A DNA stretch of 64,000 nt from NCBI RefSeq assembly GCF_900182815.1, contig NZ_FXUA01000005.1:1-64000 (forward strand), written 5' to 3'. Below, one piece after another: positions 25,244 to 34,712 of this stretch; the stretch's first letter is position 1; the number at the start of each line of letters is the position of its first letter. The notes below the pieces were generated by a model. It searched no databases. It had not been told where the DNA came from and saw only the letters and a list, made by a program, of their open reading frames with translations. Origin of the DNA: Algoriphagus winogradskyi. Lineage in GTDB: Bacteria; Bacteroidota; Bacteroidia; Cytophagales; Cyclobacteriaceae. A program made the position numbers and the translations under genes.

Positions 25244-25342
25244 ATTTCCCGCAGATCAGCGCAAATAAAAATCGCAGATATTCGCCGAATGTTTCTAATC
25301 AGCGAATTTCTGCGAAACAATTAGCGTAAATCTGCGGGAAAT
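25244..25342. repeat. REP-like inverted repeat, probable terminator
   Basis: ATTTCCCGCAGAT (25244-25256) and ATCTGCGGGAAAT (25330-25342) are perfect 13-nt inverted arms. Between them lie further CGCAGAT/TCTGCG and GCGAAT/ATTCGC complementary words, so the whole 99-bp segment can fold into a branched hairpin. A short T-run follows the right arm. It lies between the convergent AAA+ and DUF1304 genes. Confidence 0.7.
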
Positions 25343-25355
25343 ACATTTCTTTTTT

Positions 25356-25718
25356 TTAATGTAAATGCAGCAATACCAAGGCGATTAGCGCTGGTAAACC
25401 CTGTACCCAGAAGATTTTTTTACTTGCCGTCAGTGCACCAAAAATTCCAGCAACCAACACACAGCTCAGAAAAAATACCGCCACATAAAAAGACCATTTC
25501 TGATCCTCAATGAGCAGCGACCACACCAATCCAGCTACCAGAAAGCCATTGTAAAGTCCCTGATTTGCAGCTAGCCCTTTGGTTTTAGGAAATAATTCTG
25601 CTGGTAGGGATTTGAAAGTTTTTTTTCCAATTGTTTCCCAAGCGAACATTTCGAAGTATAAAAAGTAGAGGTGAAGGGCAGCAATGGCACCGATGAGAAT
25701 TTTAGCGAGGATTTCCAT
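25356..25718 (-). CDS. DUF1304 membrane protein
   Basis: 120 residues with four membrane helices (about 4-24, 50-70, 76-95 and 98-118). The family pattern is clear: an N-terminal helix with HLYFLYFEMFAWET, then FPKTKGLAANQGLYNGFLVAG and a Gly/Ala-rich third helix (VAGIFGALT). DUF1304 proteins are small inner-membrane proteins of unknown function. It is a monocistronic gene divergent from the RNA methyltransferase gene at 25826. Confidence 0.85.
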   Translation of the reverse strand: MEILAKILIGAIAALHLYFLYFEMFAWETIGKKTFKSLPAELFPKTKGLAANQGLYNGFLVAGLVWSLLIEDQKWSFYVAVFFLSCVLVAGIFGALTASKKIFWVQGLPALIALVLLHLH

Positions 25719-25825
25719 AAATCTTTAGAATTTAGACAATCTAGCAATTTCTAAGATTTGATAAAGCATTTCAGTTTCTGAAAACTGATTACTGAGACTG
25801 CGAACTGTTGACTTATATTTGTCCC

Positions 25826-27202
25826 ATGCCAGAAACCAATCTTCCAAAGGAATTCGAGTCTCAGATGCTCGAACTACTCGGTCAAGCCGAATTTGAGCAA
25901 TTCAAAGAAGCAATTAATAATCCTTCCCGAACTTCCATCAGATTAAACTCTGCTAAATCTTTTTCACTTTCTTGGGCAAACACGCCCATTCCATGGTCCA
26001 AGACAGGATTTTTTCTAGAAGAAAGACCTTCATTTACTCTTGACCCTGCGATCCACGCCGGAGCCTATTATGTGCAGGAAGCATCTTCGATTTTTATAGA
26101 ACATATTCTTAATTCACTGGAAATCCCCAAAGGAATTTACCTCGATTTGGCAGCTGCGCCAGGTGGGAAATCAACCTTACTCTCTACCTATTTAGGTAGT
26201 GAAGGAATGTTGGTTGCCAATGAGGTCATTCAGCCTAGAGCTCAGATTTTGAAGGAAAATATCATCAAGTGGGGGTTGGGAAATACTGCGGTTACCAACA
26301 ATGATCCTGATCATTTTGCACCCCTGGAGGGCTTTTTTGACTTGGTTTTGGTGGATGCACCTTGTTCCGGAGAAGGAATGTTTCGCAAGGATCCTCAGGC
26401 TAGGGAAGAATGGTCCATTGACAATGTGCAGCTTTGCTCTGCTCGCCAAAAGCGAATCATGGATCAAGCTGGAGCTTTGGTGAAAGCTGATGGATATTTG
26501 GTTTACAGTACCTGCACGTTCAATGAGTCGGAAAATGAAGATATGATCCGGTTTTTGACCGAGGAGTTCTCGTATGAGCCGGTTCGAGTTCCTTTAGACG
26601 CTAGTTGGAATATTAAGGAAACCGAGGTAGAAGCTGAAGGAAAAACATTTTATGGCTATAGATTCTTCCCGCATTTGGTGGAGGGAGAAGGCTTTTTTAT
26701 TACGGTTTTGAAGCGATCAACAGAGGCTTATATCCAAGAACCGAAGCGAATAAAAGATTTCAAACATCCTTACCTGAAGGAAGTATTTAATCGGGAATCC
26801 AGCGGATTGGATGAGGAATTAGGGTTTGATGGTACTGGAAAATTCTACACGCTGAATGATTCTTATTTCAGGATTTCCAAAGATTGGAATCTGCATTTTC
26901 AGAAAATTTCACAGCATTTGAGCTTGAAGTATTTCGGAGTGGAAATTGGGAAAAAGCAGAAAAACGATTGGATTCCAAATCATGAGTGGGCTTTATCCAC
27001 ATTACCTAAAAAGGACTTCCCTTCTCATGAGCTTTCGGAAACTGAAGCCATTGAATTTTTGCGTAAAAATGAGTTTGAAATACCTGATTTACCAGTTGGC
27101 TGGGTGTTGATAACTTATAATAACTTACCGCTTGGCTGGATCAAAAACTTAGGAAACCGTGTGAATAACTATTATCCGAAAGAGTGGAGAATTAGGATGT
27201 AA
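25826..27202 (+). CDS. RsmF-like 16S rRNA (cytosine-C5) methyltransferase
   Basis: 458 residues from the ATG at 25826 (MPETNLPKEFES). It uses S-adenosylmethionine to methylate cytosine C5 in RNA. The NOL1/NOP2/Sun domain (about 20-300) has the SAM-binding LDLAAAPGGKST, the motif VDAPCSGEGMFRKD with one catalytic cysteine and YSTCTFNESEN with the second. The ~155-residue C-terminal extension, with an RNA-binding-like fold, is typical of RsmF/YebU rather than RsmB. A true RsmB would have an N-terminal NusB-like domain, which is absent here. Confidence 0.9.
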   Translation: MPETNLPKEFESQMLELLGQAEFEQFKEAINNPSRTSIRLNSAKSFSLSWANTPIPWSKTGFFLEERPSFTLDPAIHAGAYYVQEASSIFIEHILNSLEIPKGIYLDLAAAPGGKSTLLSTYLGSEGMLVANEVIQPRAQILKENIIKWGLGNTAVTNNDPDHFAPLEGFFDLVLVDAPCSGEGMFRKDPQAREEWSIDNVQLCSARQKRIMDQAGALVKADGYLVYSTCTFNESENEDMIRFLTEEFSYEPVRVPLDASWNIKETEVEAEGKTFYGYRFFPHLVEGEGFFITVLKRSTEAYIQEPKRIKDFKHPYLKEVFNRESSGLDEELGFDGTGKFYTLNDSYFRISKDWNLHFQKISQHLSLKYFGVEIGKKQKNDWIPNHEWALSTLPKKDFPSHELSETEAIEFLRKNEFEIPDLPVGWVLITYNNLPLGWIKNLGNRVNNYYPKEWRIRM

Positions 27203-27414
27203 GGGGAAGTACAAAGTAAAAAGTCTCAAGTATAAAGTAGGTTACATTTTGAGCCCGGTAGCTGAAAATACGCATGTTAAAATTTAGTGTTCGCAGGATC
27301 TTTTTTCTAGGCCAATTAAAAACGCGGTTGACAGGAAGGTTTTCACATAGGAAGCAAGTTAACTATGATGGCTAGAAACATCGGACACCCGACATCCGAC
27401 ATCTAACATAACAA

Positions 27415-27759
27415 TCAAATCTCCTCAATAACAGACTCGCCTCTAGACCGATCACCAGAAGTCCATTCCCAGGTTTCATGGAGACGGATTTTACCATTTT
27501 CTAGAATTTTGGGTTTGGATTGGCAGATGCCAGTCATGAGTTCTCCAACAGAATTTACTTGGTGATAGCGCATATTTATATTTCCTTCTTCATTCACTAA
27601 CCCGATTAGATGGCCTTTGACAATCTTTCCTCCAGCGTATTCTGCTGTTAGAATATTACCTTCTTGCTGATAGTGGAAAACTGTTTCGGCTGAAGTTTCC
27701 CCATTTTCTGTGTTTTGAACTGCACGGAATTTACGATTGTGGTAGTTGATTTTGCTCAT
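27415..27759 (-). CDS. Small conserved beta-rich protein
   Basis: 114 residues. Alternating short strands with a central GNILTAEYAGGKIVKGHLIG and a final WEWTSGDRSRGES give a lipocalin- or barrel-like impression. I recall relatives carrying the label 'n-acetylglutamate synthase' in databases, but no GNAT acetyltransferase motif is visible, so I do not use that name. Function unknown. The 212-nt spacer on its 3' side (27203-27414) contains degenerate phrase repeats (GACATCCGACATC near 27389-27401) and no terminator that I can see. Confidence 0.7.
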   Translation of the reverse strand: MSKINYHNRKFRAVQNTENGETSAETVFHYQQEGNILTAEYAGGKIVKGHLIGLVNEEGNINMRYHQVNSVGELMTGICQSKPKILENGKIRLHETWEWTSGDRSRGESVIEEI

Positions 27760-27895
27760 ATTAATTAGGTTTCACTCTTCTTATCGTTTACAACCTTCAT
27801 TTCACTAAAATTAAGTCCTTTCGTGGAAATGTATGGCTTTTCAATTGATCCTACCCAGTATCTTGTGGTTTCAAATTCCAAATTTCGCCTTCGTC

Positions 27896-29548
27896 ATGAG
27901 ATTTATACTACTAAGCTTTTCCATACTCCTTTGCCTTAGTGCCCAAGCACAAATGTTTCCTCATGGAGAGAAATTCACGCGTCAGGACACATTGCGAGGT
28001 ACCATTACTCCTGAGCGAGCCTGGTGGGATTTGCAATATTATCATTTGGAAGTGACAGTTGACCCGGATACGAAGTCACTTTCGGGCAAAAATACGGTGA
28101 GGTACAAAGTGCTGGAAGATGCAAATCGCATGCAAATCGATTTACAAACACCTATGCAACTTTCGAAAGCCGAGCAGGATGGAGTGGAATTAAAAATTGA
28201 GCATGAGGGGAATGCTCATTTTATCACGCTTAAATCGGACCAGCCAATCGGGGAAGAAAAGGAAGTGGTTTTGACATTTTCAGGAACACCTGTGGAGGCG
28301 GTTCGCCCGCCATGGGATGGTGGTTTAACTTGGCAAAAGGATAGTAATGGCTTGCCTTTTATCGCAAATTCCAATCAGGGAATTGGGGCAAGCGTCTGGT
28401 GGCCAAATAAGGATCATGGCTATGACGAGCCAGATCAAGGAGTTCTGATGTCTGTAACTGTACCCGAAAATCTAATGGATATATCCAATGGACGCTTAAT
28501 CAAAACAGATCATGACAAAGCAGCCAAAACCAAAACCTATCACTGGGAAGTGAAAAACCCAATTAATAACTACGGCATCAATATCAACGTGGGCGATTAT
28601 GTGCATTTCGGAGAAAAATATAAAGGTGAAAAAGGCGAGCTGGACATGGATTACTATGTGCTTCGTGAGAATCTGAAAAAAGCCAAAAAGCAGTTTGAAG
28701 ATGCACCAAAGATGATGGAGGCGTTTGAGCATTGGTTTGGGGCCTATCCATTTTATGAAGACAGCTATAAACTAGTGGAAGCGCCCTACCTGGGTATGGA
28801 GCACCAAAGTTCAGTTACCTACGGAAACGACTATGCAAATGGTTATCTAGGTCGTGATCTCAGTGGAACAGGCTGGGGATTGAAGTTTGACTTTATCATC
28901 ATCCATGAGTCAGGGCACGAATGGTTTGCCAATAATATCACCTATCGGGATGTCGCGGACATGTGGATTCACGAGAGTTTTACGGCTTATTCTGAGAATC
29001 TTTTTGTGGACTACTTCTATGGAAAAGAAGCCTCGAGCGAGTATGTGCTGGGTACCAGAATGGCCATTACTAATGATAGCCCGATCATCGGAACTTATAA
29101 TGTGAATTCCGAAGGATCTGGTGATATGTATTACAAAGGTGCCAATATGCTACATACCATCCGGCAGATTGTGAATGACGATGAGAAATGGAGGTCAATT
29201 TTGAGGGGGCTGAATTCCGAATTTTATCATAAAACTGTCTCCACTCGCCAGATCGAAAATTATATTTCCCAAAAAGTTGGCATCAACCTTAAGCCAGTTT
29301 TCGATCAATATTTAAGAGATATTCGCATTCCGATTTTCAGCTATAACTTGAAAGATGGCCAGTTGCTTTACCGCTGGGAAAATGTGGTGGTTGGATTCGA
29401 TATGTCCCTAAAAATCTATGTGGAAGGGGAGGAAATGATTCTGAAGCCCACTCAGCAATGGCAGTCAGTAGATGTGGCAAAGAAAGATGCAAAAGTCACT
29501 GTAGACAAAGGTTACTACGTAGGCACTCTGAATGTCTCTGGGAATTAA
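27896..29548 (+). CDS. Secreted M1-family aminopeptidase
   Basis: 550 residues from the ATG at 27896 (MRFILLSFSILLCLSAQAQ), which gives a clean signal peptide; an earlier in-frame ATG adds 21 residues before it. This is an M1 zinc metallopeptidase that removes N-terminal residues from peptides in the periplasm. Zinc ligands H337, H341 (HESGH) and E360 (WIHESF), 19 residues after the second histidine, are canonical. The exopeptidase motif appears as GMEHQS in place of the usual GAMEN, as in many short Bacteroidota members. The sequence stops after the helical part without the large ERAP-like C-terminal domain. Confidence 0.92.
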   Translation: MRFILLSFSILLCLSAQAQMFPHGEKFTRQDTLRGTITPERAWWDLQYYHLEVTVDPDTKSLSGKNTVRYKVLEDANRMQIDLQTPMQLSKAEQDGVELKIEHEGNAHFITLKSDQPIGEEKEVVLTFSGTPVEAVRPPWDGGLTWQKDSNGLPFIANSNQGIGASVWWPNKDHGYDEPDQGVLMSVTVPENLMDISNGRLIKTDHDKAAKTKTYHWEVKNPINNYGININVGDYVHFGEKYKGEKGELDMDYYVLRENLKKAKKQFEDAPKMMEAFEHWFGAYPFYEDSYKLVEAPYLGMEHQSSVTYGNDYANGYLGRDLSGTGWGLKFDFIIIHESGHEWFANNITYRDVADMWIHESFTAYSENLFVDYFYGKEASSEYVLGTRMAITNDSPIIGTYNVNSEGSGDMYYKGANMLHTIRQIVNDDEKWRSILRGLNSEFYHKTVSTRQIENYISQKVGINLKPVFDQYLRDIRIPIFSYNLKDGQLLYRWENVVVGFDMSLKIYVEGEEMILKPTQQWQSVDVAKKDAKVTVDKGYYVGTLNVSGN

Positions 29549-29910
29549 TTCAAAAAAGGAATCAAAATCTCTTTTGCTTTACCTTCAGTGAAAAGCACAA
29601 GGCCGGTTAGTTGGTCCGGATATTTGAATACTATCATTTGATTTCCTAAACACTTCACTTCAAATCGAAGCGGAGGATCAATGTCATCGATGAATTCTAG
29701 AATTCCTTCGGGAGTTAGGATCCAATCTAATGCATCCTCTTCCCCATTTTCTGATTTTATGGAAGTACCATCTTCGAAAAAAGTGAAATAGCAGTTTATC
29801 TTTCGGGTTTCGTCTAGACAATACCAAGGATTTGCAATTAACAACTCGCGGGAAATTACCTTCCCGAAAAAAATGATGTCAACGGACAACTGATTGATGA
29901 AGTCGAACAT
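29545..29910 (-). CDS. Hypothetical small protein
   Basis: 121 residues, acidic, with mixed strand character and no signal peptide. The phrases WYCLDETRKINCYFTFFEDGT and ALDWILTPEGILEF do not match a family I recognise. Its stop codon overlaps the aminopeptidase stop convergently by 4 nt. The region upstream (29911-30104) is AT-rich and appears to hold only its promoter and the end of the alginate operon. Confidence 0.6.
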   Translation of the reverse strand: MFDFINQLSVDIIFFGKVISRELLIANPWYCLDETRKINCYFTFFEDGTSIKSENGEEDALDWILTPEGILEFIDDIDPPLRFEVKCLGNQMIVFKYPDQLTGLVLFTEGKAKEILIPFLN

Positions 29911-30104
29911 AGTAGTTGAAAATACGTAATTTTTGAATTCCTATTTCAATGGGCAACTAGAAAATGTTATACCAGCTATAGTGCGGGTTCTGAGGGCAGG
30001 TTTGGTTTGTAAATCCCCCTTGCCACCTTTAGAAAAGGGCAATTTCCAACATTGAACCTCAATCATGAATTCTTTGGAGATATTTTTTAACAAGAACATC
30101 ATAA

Positions 30105-30136
30105 AAAAAAGACTGGCATTGCTACCAGTCTTTTTT
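30105..30136. terminator. Strong rho-independent terminator of the alginate operon
   Basis: AAAAAAGACTGG (30105-30116) and CCAGTCTTTTTT (30125-30136) form a perfect 12-bp stem with an 8-nt loop and a U-tract on both strands. It lies 21 nt past the SDR stop codon, marking the 3' end of the polysaccharide-utilisation operon. Confidence 0.9.
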
Positions 30137-30157
30137 GAATAATGGTATTACTCAGAC

Positions 30158-30910
30158 TTAAGAGAATAGTAATCCTCCGTTGATATCGATGTTAGTTCCT
30201 GTGACGAATGAAGATTCATCAGAAGCAAGGTATGCAACCAAGTCAGCTACTTCTTTTGCTTTTCCTTCTCTTCTTAAAGGAGTTCCACCTGCAACTTTCT
30301 CACGTACTTCGTCCTTAGTAAAGGTGTCGTGGAAAGTTGTGGCAATCATTCCTGGGCAAAGAGAGTTTACTCGGATGTTTTTTGGTCCAAGTTCTTTTGC
30401 CATAGATCTAGTAAAGGTGATCACGCCACCTTTTGCAGTCGAATATGCAGAAGCTCCCGGTCCGCCACCGTCACGACCTGCCTGAGAAGCGAAGTTCACG
30501 ATAGAAGCACCGCTTTTCATATGAGGAACGACAGCCTTGGTCACTAGGAAATTAGAAGTAAGGTTCAATTTCAATAGGAAGCTGAAGAAATCAAGATCCA
30601 TTTCTTCCAACGTCTTTCTAGCAACTAATCCACCAGCCACATTCACTAAAATATGTACTTCATCTCCATAAGCTTTTGTTGTTTCTGAAACTAGGTTAGC
30701 AACCTCAGCCTCGCTTGTCATATCACCTTGCACCAAAATCGCGTCGCCGCCGTCCGCTTTTATTTCCGCCAAAGTTTCCTCAGCTTGCTCTTTATTGTCA
30801 AAATAATTGACCACTACTTTAGCGCCTAGTGCTGCTAATTTTTTGGATACCTCCTTACCGATGTCTCTTCCACCGCCTGTTACGATTGCTACTTTTCCTG
30901 ATAGGTTCAT
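30158..30910 (-). CDS. SDR oxidoreductase, probable DEH reductase of alginate catabolism
   Basis: 250 residues, classical short-chain dehydrogenase. The cofactor motif TGGGRDIG (11-18), NVAG (90-93), catalytic S142, Y156 and K160 (YSTAK) and the substrate-loop region are all present. In alginate loci the SDR reduces 4-deoxy-L-erythro-5-hexoseulose uronate (DEH) to 2-keto-3-deoxygluconate, and the position directly after the MFS and KdgF genes supports that role here. N35 rather than Asp after the second strand (VVVNYFD) leaves the NADH/NADPH preference open. It is the last gene of the operon, 16 nt from the transporter gene and 21 nt from a terminator. Confidence 0.88.
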   Translation of the reverse strand: MNLSGKVAIVTGGGRDIGKEVSKKLAALGAKVVVNYFDNKEQAEETLAEIKADGGDAILVQGDMTSEAEVANLVSETTKAYGDEVHILVNVAGGLVARKTLEEMDLDFFSFLLKLNLTSNFLVTKAVVPHMKSGASIVNFASQAGRDGGGPGASAYSTAKGGVITFTRSMAKELGPKNIRVNSLCPGMIATTFHDTFTKDEVREKVAGGTPLRREGKAKEVADLVAYLASDESSFVTGTNIDINGGLLFS

Positions 30911-30926
30911 ACTGTTCGAATTAAAT

Positions 30927-32216
30927 TTATTTTGAAATGAGATTAGTTACTGGTTTGATTTTGCCTCCTAGCAGTGCAAATGATATTAAAGCTAGGGGTA
31001 CTAGGGATGCTCCCAACACGAAGAAAGGAATGTAAGATGTTGCTGTGATTACTGGAACTAGCCAGATCGTAATCAATACTCCAATCACTGCAGCAGATCC
31101 GCTAACTCCAGCTAAGGAGCCTACAGATTTGCCTGAGAAATAATCACTTGGAAGTGTCTGGATATTGCCGATTGCGATTTGGAAACCGAAAAGAATCACT
31201 GCGATTAATAATACTGCGATCAATGGAGTCGCTGCATAAGCCGTCAAGATCAGCGGTGGGATCATGATCAGGCATCCGAGATAAATAATCGTTTTCCTGG
31301 CTTTATTGACTGACCAGCCTTTGCGGAGCCAGACACCTACGAGCCATCCTCCGAATAAACTTCCAACTGCCGCTCCTACGTAAGGCACCCAAGCGAACAG
31401 CCCGATTTGCTTCACGTCGAAGCCAAATTGATCTGCGAGATAAATAGGAAGCCAAGACACGAATAACCACCAAACGGGATCGATAAAGAAGCGCATCAAG
31501 ATGATAGCCCAGCTTTGTTTTAGTTTTAATAGTTCCCGTAGCGTAGGTACATATTCCTCCTCCTGAGCTATATCGTCAGGCTCAGGTTCTGGCTTTTGGC
31601 CTTTGATGATGTAATTCCGCTCTTCTTCTGTGATCCAAGGATGCTTGTCCGGCGAGGATTTGTACACGATAACCCAAGGAATAATCCATAGTAATCCCAA
31701 CGCCGCTATGCAAACGAAGGTCATCTGCCAACCAATTGTCACGTACATCCAAGCAATAATTGGTGCTGAGATGACTGCGCCCAAGGATGCACCTGAGTTG
31801 AAAATTCCTTGTGCTAGGGCCCTTTCTTTGACAGGAAACCATTCTGCGTTTGCCTTAGTAGCTCCTGGCCAGTTGCCTGCTTCCCCAAATCCAAGTGTGA
31901 ATCTGAAGATTCCAAAGGACAAAACAGATTTGGCCACTGCATGTAATGCGATGGAAATTGACCATATAGAAATGGAGAGCAAAAAGCCAAAGCGTGTACC
32001 GATTTGATCAAAGATTTTCCCAAAGGCTGTCTGCCCTAAGGCGTAGGCGATCATGAAGAAGGAGAGGATCAATGCATAATCTTCCTTTCCCATGTTCAAA
32101 TCCTCCGCCACTCCCGGCCACATGACCGCGAGCGCGTTTCTATCGATGTAATTGATGACGGTAGCTAGGCCGACAAGACTCACTACCAACCATCGTAGTC
32201 CTTTTACCTTTTTCAT
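30927..32216 (-). CDS. MFS transporter, hexuronate (ExuT-like) type
   Basis: 429 residues with 12 membrane helices in two bundles separated by a charged central loop (KPEPEPDDIAQEEEYVPT, about 218-235). The N-terminal signature INYIDRNALAVMWPGVAEDL and the loop motif between helices 2 and 3 (GKIFDQIGTRFG) place it in the anion:cation symporter family used for hexuronates. It probably brings alginate monouronates or DEH across the inner membrane. It overlaps the kdgF stop codon by one base and is followed by the SDR after 16 nt, so the three genes are translated together. Confidence 0.9.
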   Translation of the reverse strand: MKKVKGLRWLVVSLVGLATVINYIDRNALAVMWPGVAEDLNMGKEDYALILSFFMIAYALGQTAFGKIFDQIGTRFGFLLSISIWSISIALHAVAKSVLSFGIFRFTLGFGEAGNWPGATKANAEWFPVKERALAQGIFNSGASLGAVISAPIIAWMYVTIGWQMTFVCIAALGLLWIIPWVIVYKSSPDKHPWITEEERNYIIKGQKPEPEPDDIAQEEEYVPTLRELLKLKQSWAIILMRFFIDPVWWLFVSWLPIYLADQFGFDVKQIGLFAWVPYVGAAVGSLFGGWLVGVWLRKGWSVNKARKTIIYLGCLIMIPPLILTAYAATPLIAVLLIAVILFGFQIAIGNIQTLPSDYFSGKSVGSLAGVSGSAAVIGVLITIWLVPVITATSYIPFFVLGASLVPLALISFALLGGKIKPVTNLISK

Positions 32217-32572
32217 TATTTATACTTTTCTCCTGTGAAGAAATCCTCTCTGATTGGACTGAAGACATCTATCAAGACTCCAGCAGCTAAACACACCGCA
32301 CCGTGTGGCTCGTGAGGAGGAATGTAAAAGCCATCTCCAGCCTTAAGTACTTTTTTGGCTCCACCTATATTGACTTCAAATTCCCCAGATTCTACGTAGG
32401 TAGCCTGACTATGAAAATGATCGTGAATCGGTCCTATGCTTCCTTTCTCGAAAAAAACTTTTACGATCAAAATTTTATCATCGTGTCCCATGATCTGACG
32501 CTTCACGCCTTCACCTACCACTTCCCACTTGATATCTTCCCCTTTTTGAAATATGTCACTTTGAAATTTCAT
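32216..32572 (-). CDS. kdgF: KdgF-type cupin (uronate linearisation)
   Basis: 118 residues, single cupin. KdgF converts unsaturated 4,5-monouronates released by lyases to linear DEH. Metal ligands H50, H52 and Q56 (HDHFHSQ) and H90 in PPHEPHG are placed as in characterised KdgF proteins, with the family's GPIHDH and YVESGEFEVNIGG strands. It lies between the PL17 lyase, which makes the substrate, and the transporter and SDR, which use the product. The protein has no signal peptide, so if it acts in the cytoplasm the MFS protein must import the cyclic monomer. Confidence 0.92.
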   Translation of the reverse strand: MKFQSDIFQKGEDIKWEVVGEGVKRQIMGHDDKILIVKVFFEKGSIGPIHDHFHSQATYVESGEFEVNIGGAKKVLKAGDGFYIPPHEPHGAVCLAAGVLIDVFSPIREDFFTGEKYK

Positions 32573-32604
32573 GCGTTCTTTATTTAGATGTACTAGTTTG
32601 ATTA

Positions 32605-34710
32605 CTAATTGATTTCGTAGTTTTTGATCCCTGAATCTTTGGTTGTTACCACTATTGATTTTTTTCCGTCTTTTACTGTAAGTTCCAGTGCTTGGATTTG
32701 ATTGGAGGCATTCATAGTCACTTCATTTTTGGAGTCAAAATCGCCATGAGTTTCCAAAGCAGAGAGGAAATAGTGATTGCCGTGACCTGTACTTCTAAGG
32801 ATAATGGAGCGCTCATTTCTAAGATTGAAATCCGGATCATTTGCACCTAATTCAGTCACGATCAATTCATCCTCTGCGCTGGTTTTGGTGCTCCAGGTGT
32901 AGAATCTGTTATCCAGCAGCCAAGTGAATTGACTGAGCTTGTCGTGAGCTTTTCCTTGAGCCATATTCCAGAGATGCTGGTAGCCATTAGCTTTTCCTAG
33001 CGGGCTCATTTGTGTACTGTTCGCCTGCAGTGGCACATTTAAGTGAATAAATTGCCCATTGAAATGAATTGGAAGATCATATTGATGTGCCTCATTAGAT
33101 TCTATTTCGAAAAGATCGAGGACCACCGGATATTCAAAGGCTTCATCTCTCAAGTAAATCATCGTACGCGTGAACTTTACACCTTCGTAAACTCCTTCTA
33201 TTTCGGCGCTTGCGATTTGGTAATCTGGATCACTTACATCGAAAATTAATTCAGTTGGAAAAGCTTTCTCAGCTGTGGATAACTTTCCGCCGAAGTGACT
33301 TTTTTCATCAACTACCACCGTATTGTGTGCGATGGATTGCTTAGCCCATGTATTGTTTTCAGCCAAATAATGTCCACCATATTTGGCTTCAATGTTCAAA
33401 AATCTGGCTGCACCATAGTCACGAATGATTTCAGAATTATTGTCGTAATACAACCAGGTCAGTTTGTCGAAATGACCATGACCCATTCCCTGTGCTGTGT
33501 ACTTGTAGATTAATGCAGAGGAATTGGTATAGGACTCTGCTCTGAAAATGGCCAAACCTCCTTCTGTTCCGTCATTCCCATCTCTCACCCTTATAGATTT
33601 GAAATCATAAGGCTTAGTCAATCCAGCTGCTACTGCTGCCGCCACGCTAAACCCACCATCGATGGGAGCAAAATTTTGCTGGTATTCTGCAATAGACAGT
33701 AGGGAGGGATCCTTGGTAATGCTATAGGCGATATCCACTCCAAAAACCATCTCGGAGGTTTTCAGATTTTTCTCTTTTAACGCATCATTGATCGGGAAGA
33801 AATGACCCGCATAGGTCAGGTCTATAGCTGTATAAATTGCCTTAGTCAGAATAGCATTCCGGTGTTCAAAAATTTTCAGTTCTGGATTATTAGTTGCGAT
33901 GGCCTGACCAAAAACCACAAAGGGTAGCAATGCATATCTTTGGTAATAAGGACCTTCGGTGTAATAGCCGTCTGGAGAAAAGAGCTGATCCAACTGGGCA
34001 ATAAAGCCACCTGATCCATCTGCAGCGGTACCTTTCAATGCCATCTGCACCCACTCATCTACTTCCAAACTATAACCAGTCATCCCTACCGCCGCTAGAG
34101 CCCAAGTACCATGATTATGGATTTTATTGAAGGTTTCCGCGCCGTCTACACTTAGAAATTCCACATAAGGCTCAAATAACTCTGTTTTGAGGTAATCCCG
34201 CTCTTCAGGTGTCAAATAGGATTTGATTGCATCGAAGCCTTGAACTGTATAGACTAGCCACACGGCATCATTCAAACTTTGCCAAAACAGCTTTCCTGGA
34301 GTCTGCTCCTTTTTCTCAGGATGCAGCGGAAGGGTTTTGTACATTTTCGCGTAAGCAGTTAAAAGTACTTTGGAGTGCTTCGCGTATTTCTCTTCTCCTG
34401 TAAGTTTGTAGAGCACCCCTGCCTGGAAAATCGAGAGTTGATTCGATTTGTGTTTCTCATGAGTGAATCCTCCCCCGGCATCCTTTGGGATAGGTACATT
34501 GATAGGCTCAGCCATTTCTGCTTCGACTTTGGCTTTCATTTCCTCTATCTGTTGCACAGCTTTTGGATATTTTGCTGCCAAAAATCTGTAGTCCTTCACA
34601 CCTTTGGATGTAAGAAGAAGTTTGCTTTCGGCTGAAGGGATTTTTTGCTGCGCAAAGCAAAAGCTTGTGCAAAAACTTAAAGCCAGTAAGAATAGTTGGG
34701 TTCGGGTCAT
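32605..34710 (-). CDS. PL17 oligoalginate lyase
   Basis: 701 residues with a signal peptide (1-20, FCFA-QQ). Exolytic lyase that releases unsaturated monouronates from alginate oligomers. An alpha/alpha-toroid domain (about 25-360) is followed by a heparinase II/III-like beta-sandwich (about 370-700). Residues equivalent to the PL17 active site are N199 and H200 (HNHGTW), the tyrosine cluster Y255/Y256 (GPYYQRY) and H410/H412 (GMGHGHFDK). Positions are within a few residues of those known for Alg17C (N201, H202, Y258, H413), which supports a functional enzyme. Two nucleotides separate it from the PL6 gene upstream. Confidence 0.95.
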   Translation of the reverse strand: MTRTQLFLLALSFCTSFCFAQQKIPSAESKLLLTSKGVKDYRFLAAKYPKAVQQIEEMKAKVEAEMAEPINVPIPKDAGGGFTHEKHKSNQLSIFQAGVLYKLTGEEKYAKHSKVLLTAYAKMYKTLPLHPEKKEQTPGKLFWQSLNDAVWLVYTVQGFDAIKSYLTPEERDYLKTELFEPYVEFLSVDGAETFNKIHNHGTWALAAVGMTGYSLEVDEWVQMALKGTAADGSGGFIAQLDQLFSPDGYYTEGPYYQRYALLPFVVFGQAIATNNPELKIFEHRNAILTKAIYTAIDLTYAGHFFPINDALKEKNLKTSEMVFGVDIAYSITKDPSLLSIAEYQQNFAPIDGGFSVAAAVAAGLTKPYDFKSIRVRDGNDGTEGGLAIFRAESYTNSSALIYKYTAQGMGHGHFDKLTWLYYDNNSEIIRDYGAARFLNIEAKYGGHYLAENNTWAKQSIAHNTVVVDEKSHFGGKLSTAEKAFPTELIFDVSDPDYQIASAEIEGVYEGVKFTRTMIYLRDEAFEYPVVLDLFEIESNEAHQYDLPIHFNGQFIHLNVPLQANSTQMSPLGKANGYQHLWNMAQGKAHDKLSQFTWLLDNRFYTWSTKTSAEDELIVTELGANDPDFNLRNERSIILRSTGHGNHYFLSALETHGDFDSKNEVTMNASNQIQALELTVKDGKKSIVVTTKDSGIKNYEIN

Positions 34711-34712
34711 TG

